Below, in pieces: positions 5,211-7,752 of a DNA stretch of 7,752 bases. The stretch is from an uncultured Treponema sp. (GTDB lineage: Bacteria > Spirochaetota > Spirochaetia > Treponematales > Treponemataceae): contig CALCEK010000187.1 of assembly GCA_937900125.1 (NCBI GenBank), positions 1-7,752 on the forward strand, written 5' to 3'. A program made the translations under genes and the position numbers. The notes under the pieces are model-generated. The model searched no databases. It was not told the DNA's origin and worked only from the letters and a program-made list of their open reading frames with translations. Within the stretch, counting starts at the first letter, position 1. Each line of letters opens with the position of its first letter.

Positions 5211-7401
5211 TTATGCGTCCTGCCTGAATGTAATCAGGATTTGCTATATGATTGTATTCTGCAAGTGCTTTGTATCGCCACGGATTTTTGTAGTAGGCAT
5301 TTGCAATATCCCAAAGAGTGTCGCCCCAAACAATTTTGTAGCGAATAACTTCTGGCTCTTTTTGCGCACGAACTGGTTGTTCTGGAACAAGCGTTGACGG
5401 CGTGTGGGCTACAACAATTTTGTCCTCTTGAGCTTTTGGGGCATCGGGCAAACTGGTATCTGGCGGAGGAAGTTCAATGTCGTTTTCGTTAAGCGCATTT
5501 TGTGTCTCAGAAGAATTTTGCGTAACAAGGATTTCGTTTTTGCCTAAAATATTTAATCTTGACGGAATTACAAAAAGCACCATAAGCGCAGCGAGTACAC
5601 AAATGACCGCGCAAACTACGCAAATAACAACTGGGGCTAAAGTATGACTTTTTTTCTCTTCTTCGTAAGATTCTTGTTTTTCATTTTGCGCGGAATTTCC
5701 GTTTAGCGTTTCGGCATCGTACAAATCTGCAAACATACTGCTTTGCGGAGAATAAGATTCCGTATCGGTAAACGCAGGCGAATCGTCAAAATCAGGAAAT
5801 TCAAAAGTGGAGTAAAAATCGCTTTCCGATTCATCTTGCGAGTTTTCGTCGGGGAGGTCAAAATCAAAACTGTCATTTGAAAAAGCGTCTTTGTTTTGTG
5901 AAAAATCTTCCGTGCCAGAGTCGGTTTTTTCTTTGCTAGAAAAAGAAAAATCTGGCACATCAAAGGACAAATCATCTTGTTCAAAATTGGGCAAAGCGTC
6001 CAAAGAAAAATCCTCTTCTCTGCTCGTGTCATTTTCTGCTTCAGAAAAATTTTCTGTAAACGGCTCATCGGCATTTTCGCTTGGCTCTTCTAAAACTGGC
6101 TCGTCGTTCATTAGCTCGGAAATGTCTGGCAAATCAAATTGCGGCTCTTCTTGAACTTCCGTTTTTTCTGCGCCAGCTGTGCCTGCGGCATTGTCGTCTA
6201 ATTCTTCAAAAATGGGGAATTGTTCATCGGTATCAGAAAACTCATCGCTTGCGTCAAAAAACTCGTTGGTTACGTCAATGCTGTCGTCTTGAATTGGGTT
6301 TTCATTTTCTTCTGATTCTGATTCAAATTCTTCTGCTTCAGTTTCATTTGAATCTTCTTCTATTATTTCTGATGCTTCAAAAGATTCCTCTTCTTTAGGC
6401 GCGGGATTTTCTTCTAAGGTTTCTGTTTCTTTTTCTACACCGAGTTCCGCGCTGCTTTCTGTAAAATTTTCGCTTGGCGTTTCCGTAGGAAAATCGGTGT
6501 CAAAAGATTCGTCAAAATCTTCTGTGGAAGAAACTTCCTCTGGTTCAGAAGAAACTTCTTGGGCTGTAATAATATCATCCGTTCCGTCTTCGATATGCGT
6601 AGAATCTGTTTCAACGCCTTCCGCCGAATCATCTTCCATAATTTGGCTAACATCGGGAAGCGAAAAATTGTCCTCGTTCTGCGCGTCCTGTTCTTCAAAA
6701 ATCGGAAACTCCTCGTCAGACAAAAAATCATCGGTGGCATCGGTAAAATTGTCCGCGCTTGCCTCCTCGTTTTCTTCGTCGGCAAAAATGTCTTCTGGCA
6801 AATCGGGGAGTTTTACATCGGCAAACATTTGCGTAAGTTCGGCAGGCGGATTTTCCGCAAAAAAATCATCGGATTCCTCGGCAAAGTTCGCGGGCTGCTC
6901 GGTTTGAGTTTCTTCATCGGCAAAAATGTCGCCAATCGGCTCTAGCGGTGGCAAAATCCCCGAAGTTTCATTTATGCTGTCAAAGGAAAAATCGTCATCG
7001 CTAGGCGGCGGGGCTACAAAATCGGAATGTGAACTTTCAACCGTAAAATTTGCGGGTTCTTGCCGCTCTTCTTCGCTGCGAGAAATCAGCGTAACCTGTT
7101 TTGCGCTAGAAGTGCCAGTTTCGGGGTCATTTACTTCTGCGTGAAGTTCTCCCGCATCGTCAAGATTTAAATCTAATTTTAAACTAGGCTCGCCGTTTGG
7201 ATGAGGGTTTAAGTTTATTTCAAGGCTATCAACATATTCTGCGTCTTGCATGGAATCGGTTTCGGAGCGGTACAAATCAATTTGCACAGTTGTTTGATTG
7301 TCCTGAACGGTGGTAAGCTCTAGCGTTGTTTTTTCAGAGCTTCCTTCTTTCATTACAGGGTAAAAACTTCCGTCTGCAAGTTTAATTCCGATTGATTTCA
7401 T
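5191..7401 (-). CDS. Hsp70 SBD-like / acidic / transmembrane / LysM protein
   Basis: The protein has 736 residues. Residues about 29-97 resemble the Hsp70 substrate-binding beta domain: LTTVQDNQTTVQIDLYR (29-45), then NGEPSLKLDLNLDDAGELHAE (69-89) and NDPETG (91-96), parallel to the DnaK pattern of DNQ..V.I.VY, G.P.I.V.FDID..GIL and a D..TG ending. No Hsp70 ATPase domain is present. Residues 110-587 are highly acidic (D/E/S/F-rich) with internal duplications. Residues 588-612 form one hydrophobic membrane segment. A periplasmic LysM domain follows at about 686-734 (YKIVWGDTLWDIANAYY, then IQAGRIIEIP), which binds peptidoglycan glycans. With no signal peptide, the acidic part should be cytoplasmic. 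ATG 7401 is chosen over TTG 7428: GAGG (7408-7411) precedes it at 6 bases, while the TTG has no such site. It is the first gene of an operon with the transglycosylase. The cellular role is unknown. Confidence 0.85.
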   Translation of the reverse strand: MKSIGIKLADGSFYPVMKEGSSEKTTLELTTVQDNQTTVQIDLYRSETDSMQDAEYVDSLEINLNPHPNGEPSLKLDLNLDDAGELHAEVNDPETGTSSAKQVTLISRSEEERQEPANFTVESSHSDFVAPPPSDDDFSFDSINETSGILPPLEPIGDIFADEETQTEQPANFAEESDDFFAENPPAELTQMFADVKLPDLPEDIFADEENEEASADNFTDATDDFLSDEEFPIFEEQDAQNEDNFSLPDVSQIMEDDSAEGVETDSTHIEDGTDDIITAQEVSSEPEEVSSTEDFDESFDTDFPTETPSENFTESSAELGVEKETETLEENPAPKEEESFEASEIIEEDSNETEAEEFESESEENENPIQDDSIDVTNEFFDASDEFSDTDEQFPIFEELDDNAAGTAGAEKTEVQEEPQFDLPDISELMNDEPVLEEPSENADEPFTENFSEAENDTSREEDFSLDALPNFEQDDLSFDVPDFSFSSKEKTDSGTEDFSQNKDAFSNDSFDFDLPDENSQDESESDFYSTFEFPDFDDSPAFTDTESYSPQSSMFADLYDAETLNGNSAQNEKQESYEEEKKSHTLAPVVICVVCAVICVLAALMVLFVIPSRLNILGKNEILVTQNSSETQNALNENDIELPPPDTSLPDAPKAQEDKIVVAHTPSTLVPEQPVRAQKEPEVIRYKIVWGDTLWDIANAYYKNPWRYKALAEYNHIANPDYIQAGRIIEIPAE
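5218..5221 (-). promoter_or_regulatory. ribosome-binding site for the TTG start of the transglycosylase
   Basis: AGGA on the minus strand lies 7 bases before the TTG at 5210 and inside the last codons of the LysM gene. It fixes the rare start codon, because no ATG or GTG is available before the signal peptide. It also implies that ribosomes finishing the LysM gene can reinitiate here. Confidence 0.6.
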
Positions 7402-7429
7402 GCAATGCCTCGTTTTAAAATTCTTCAAT

Positions 7430-7435
7430 TTTATA
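7430..7435 (-). promoter_or_regulatory. possible -10 box of the LysM-transglycosylase operon
   Basis: TATAAA on the minus strand would place transcription near 7423, about 22 bases before the ATG at 7401 and downstream of the TTG at 7428, which argues against that TTG as a start. No good -35 element lies at the expected distance; the spacer upstream is simply AT-rich. The tandem repeats begin a short distance further upstream. Confidence 0.3.
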
Positions 7436-7471
7436 TCGGCAAATTCTACTTGAAATTTAAATAAAAAGCTA

Positions 7472-7484
7472 GGGAAACGCTAAC
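7472..7484 (+). repeat. solitary degenerate copy of the array core
   Basis: GGGAAACGCTAAC matches the GGGGAACGCTGAC core of the nearby tandem units with a few changes. It stands alone, about 30 bases before the first full unit, and lies between the array and the probable promoter of the LysM operon. It may be an eroded repeat or a separate site for the same binding factor. Confidence 0.45.
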
Positions 7485-7514
7485 AAATCCTCGGAAAACA
7501 GTTTGTGTGCTTTT

Positions 7515-7628
7515 GCGGGGGACGCTGACAGTGCGCGGGGAACGCTGACAGTGCGGCGGGGAACGCTGACAGTGGGCGGGGAATGCTGACAGTGGGCGGG
7601 AAATGCTGACAGTGCGGCGGGAAATGCT
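7515..7628 (+). repeat. tandem array of 20-21 bp GC-rich repeats, five and a half copies
   Basis: Units begin at 7515, 7535, 7556, 7576 and 7596, with a partial sixth at 7617. The consensus is close to GCGGGGAACGCTGACAGTG plus one or two bases. Differences between units are few and fall mostly at the same positions: GGGGGA, GGGGAA or GGGAAA, and ACGCT or ATGCT. Unit ends alternate between GC(G) and GG, giving steps of 20 or 21 bp, close to two helical turns. There are no unique spacers, so this is not a CRISPR array. It is far more GC-rich than the surrounding DNA. The last unit keeps its first 12 bases (through GCT at 7628) and then departs from the consensus where a probable insertion-sequence end begins. 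Its function is unknown; iteron-like or regulator-binding roles and simple repeat expansion are all possible. Confidence 0.85.
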
Positions 7629-7752
7629 AAGGAGCTGTTAAAAAACACCCATTACTTTTGTGGTCTCACGATGTAATTCCATTGCCCTAATATTTCGCAT
7701 GGAGTTATATTTAATGCAGCCAATTCGTCGTCTGTTATTTTGTGTCCTGTTT
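7629..7752 (-). mobile_element. end of a probable insertion sequence (partial)
   Basis: A transposase-like C-terminus reads in from the right edge and stops at 7652. Only about 20 bases separate its stop from the tandem repeats. The segment beginning GGAGCTGTTAAAAAACACCC (7631-7650) is a plausible terminal inverted repeat, since such ends usually lie just beyond the transposase stop. The sixth array unit loses its consensus at 7629, which fits insertion into the array. The other end is outside the window, so the inverted repeat and any target duplication cannot be tested here. Confidence 0.4.
7652..7752 (-). CDS. transposase C-terminus, probably ISAzo13 family (partial)
   Basis: The minus strand is open from the window edge to a TAA at 7652-7654, giving 32 residues that include TDDELAALNITP and GQWNYIVRP. 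From memory, ISAzo13-family (Rhodopirellula-type DDE) transposases end with a similar pattern: an EELAALN-type helix followed by G(E/D)WNYTI.P. The DDE catalytic residues would lie upstream, outside the window. Adjacency to a likely element end supports the reading. With only 32 residues, another DDE transposase family remains possible. An alternative open frame on the same strand gives an arginine-rich peptide without recognisable features. Confidence 0.5.
   Translation of the reverse strand, partial: TGHKITDDELAALNITPCEILGQWNYIVRPQK

Noticed and set aside
5703..6074. Long open frames on both strands within the acidic LysM gene, including 6081-6398, 6435-6785, 6497-6907 and 6559-6945
   Set aside because: They are by-products of the repetitive D/E/S codon pattern (GAA, GAT, TCT and complements); their products are low-complexity and have no ribosome-binding sites or recognisable domains.
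7402..7428. TTG start nine codons upstream for the LysM gene
   Set aside because: No ribosome-binding site precedes it, whereas GAGG stands 6 bases before the ATG at 7401; the extra residues look like leader sequence.
7515..7628. CRISPR-like array
   Set aside because: Units are directly abutting with no unique spacers, the period is only 20-21 bp, and no cas gene is present.

Overview
The window looks like a piece of an AT-rich spirochaete chromosome, most likely a host-associated Treponema. This rests on the lipoprotein-type murein hydrolase, the long acidic LysM membrane protein and the AT-rich codon use, together with my memory of similar proteins in that genus. No ribosomal or other decisive marker is present, so the assignment is an inference.

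Layout, left to right. On the minus strand, 1-391 holds a two-gene unit: a Dabb-family stress protein, followed 4 bases later by the start of an unidentified small membrane protein cut by the window edge. Diverging from it is a precorrin-2 dehydrogenase (siroheme pathway, 469-1125). The 77-bp spacer between the two carries overlapping back-to-back promoter-like sequences. A short intergenic stretch (1126-1272) contains a 12-bp repeat cluster, an inverted repeat and a perfect TATAAT box. It is followed by a very AT-rich plus-strand DUF262 (GmrSD-type) gene that has lost its C-terminal half. This gene runs tail to tail into a minus-strand hemolysin III/PAQR membrane protein (2115-2981), which has an unusual lysine-rich N-terminal extension and its own promoter with a perfect TTGACA.

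The right half is a two-gene minus-strand operon. The first gene (5191-7401) encodes a 736-residue protein with an N-terminal segment resembling the substrate-binding beta domain of Hsp70, about 490 residues of acidic low-complexity sequence with internal duplications, one membrane segment and a C-terminal LysM domain. The second (3120-5210) overlaps its end by 20 bp from a TTG start. It encodes a 696-residue lipoprotein with TPR-like helices and a C-terminal lytic transglycosylase (SLT) domain. The pair points to cell-wall remodelling: one protein binds peptidoglycan and probably reaches into the cytoplasm, and the other cleaves peptidoglycan.

Upstream of the operon (7472-7628) is a 20-21 bp tandem repeat array, whose core recurs in the 1125-1157 cluster. 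The array is cut off by what looks like the end of an insertion sequence, carrying the last 32 codons of a transposase (probably ISAzo13 type). The most interesting items are the Hsp70-like/acidic/LysM architecture and its coupling to the transglycosylase, the repeat array with a mobile-element end against it, and the truncated defence-type gene.
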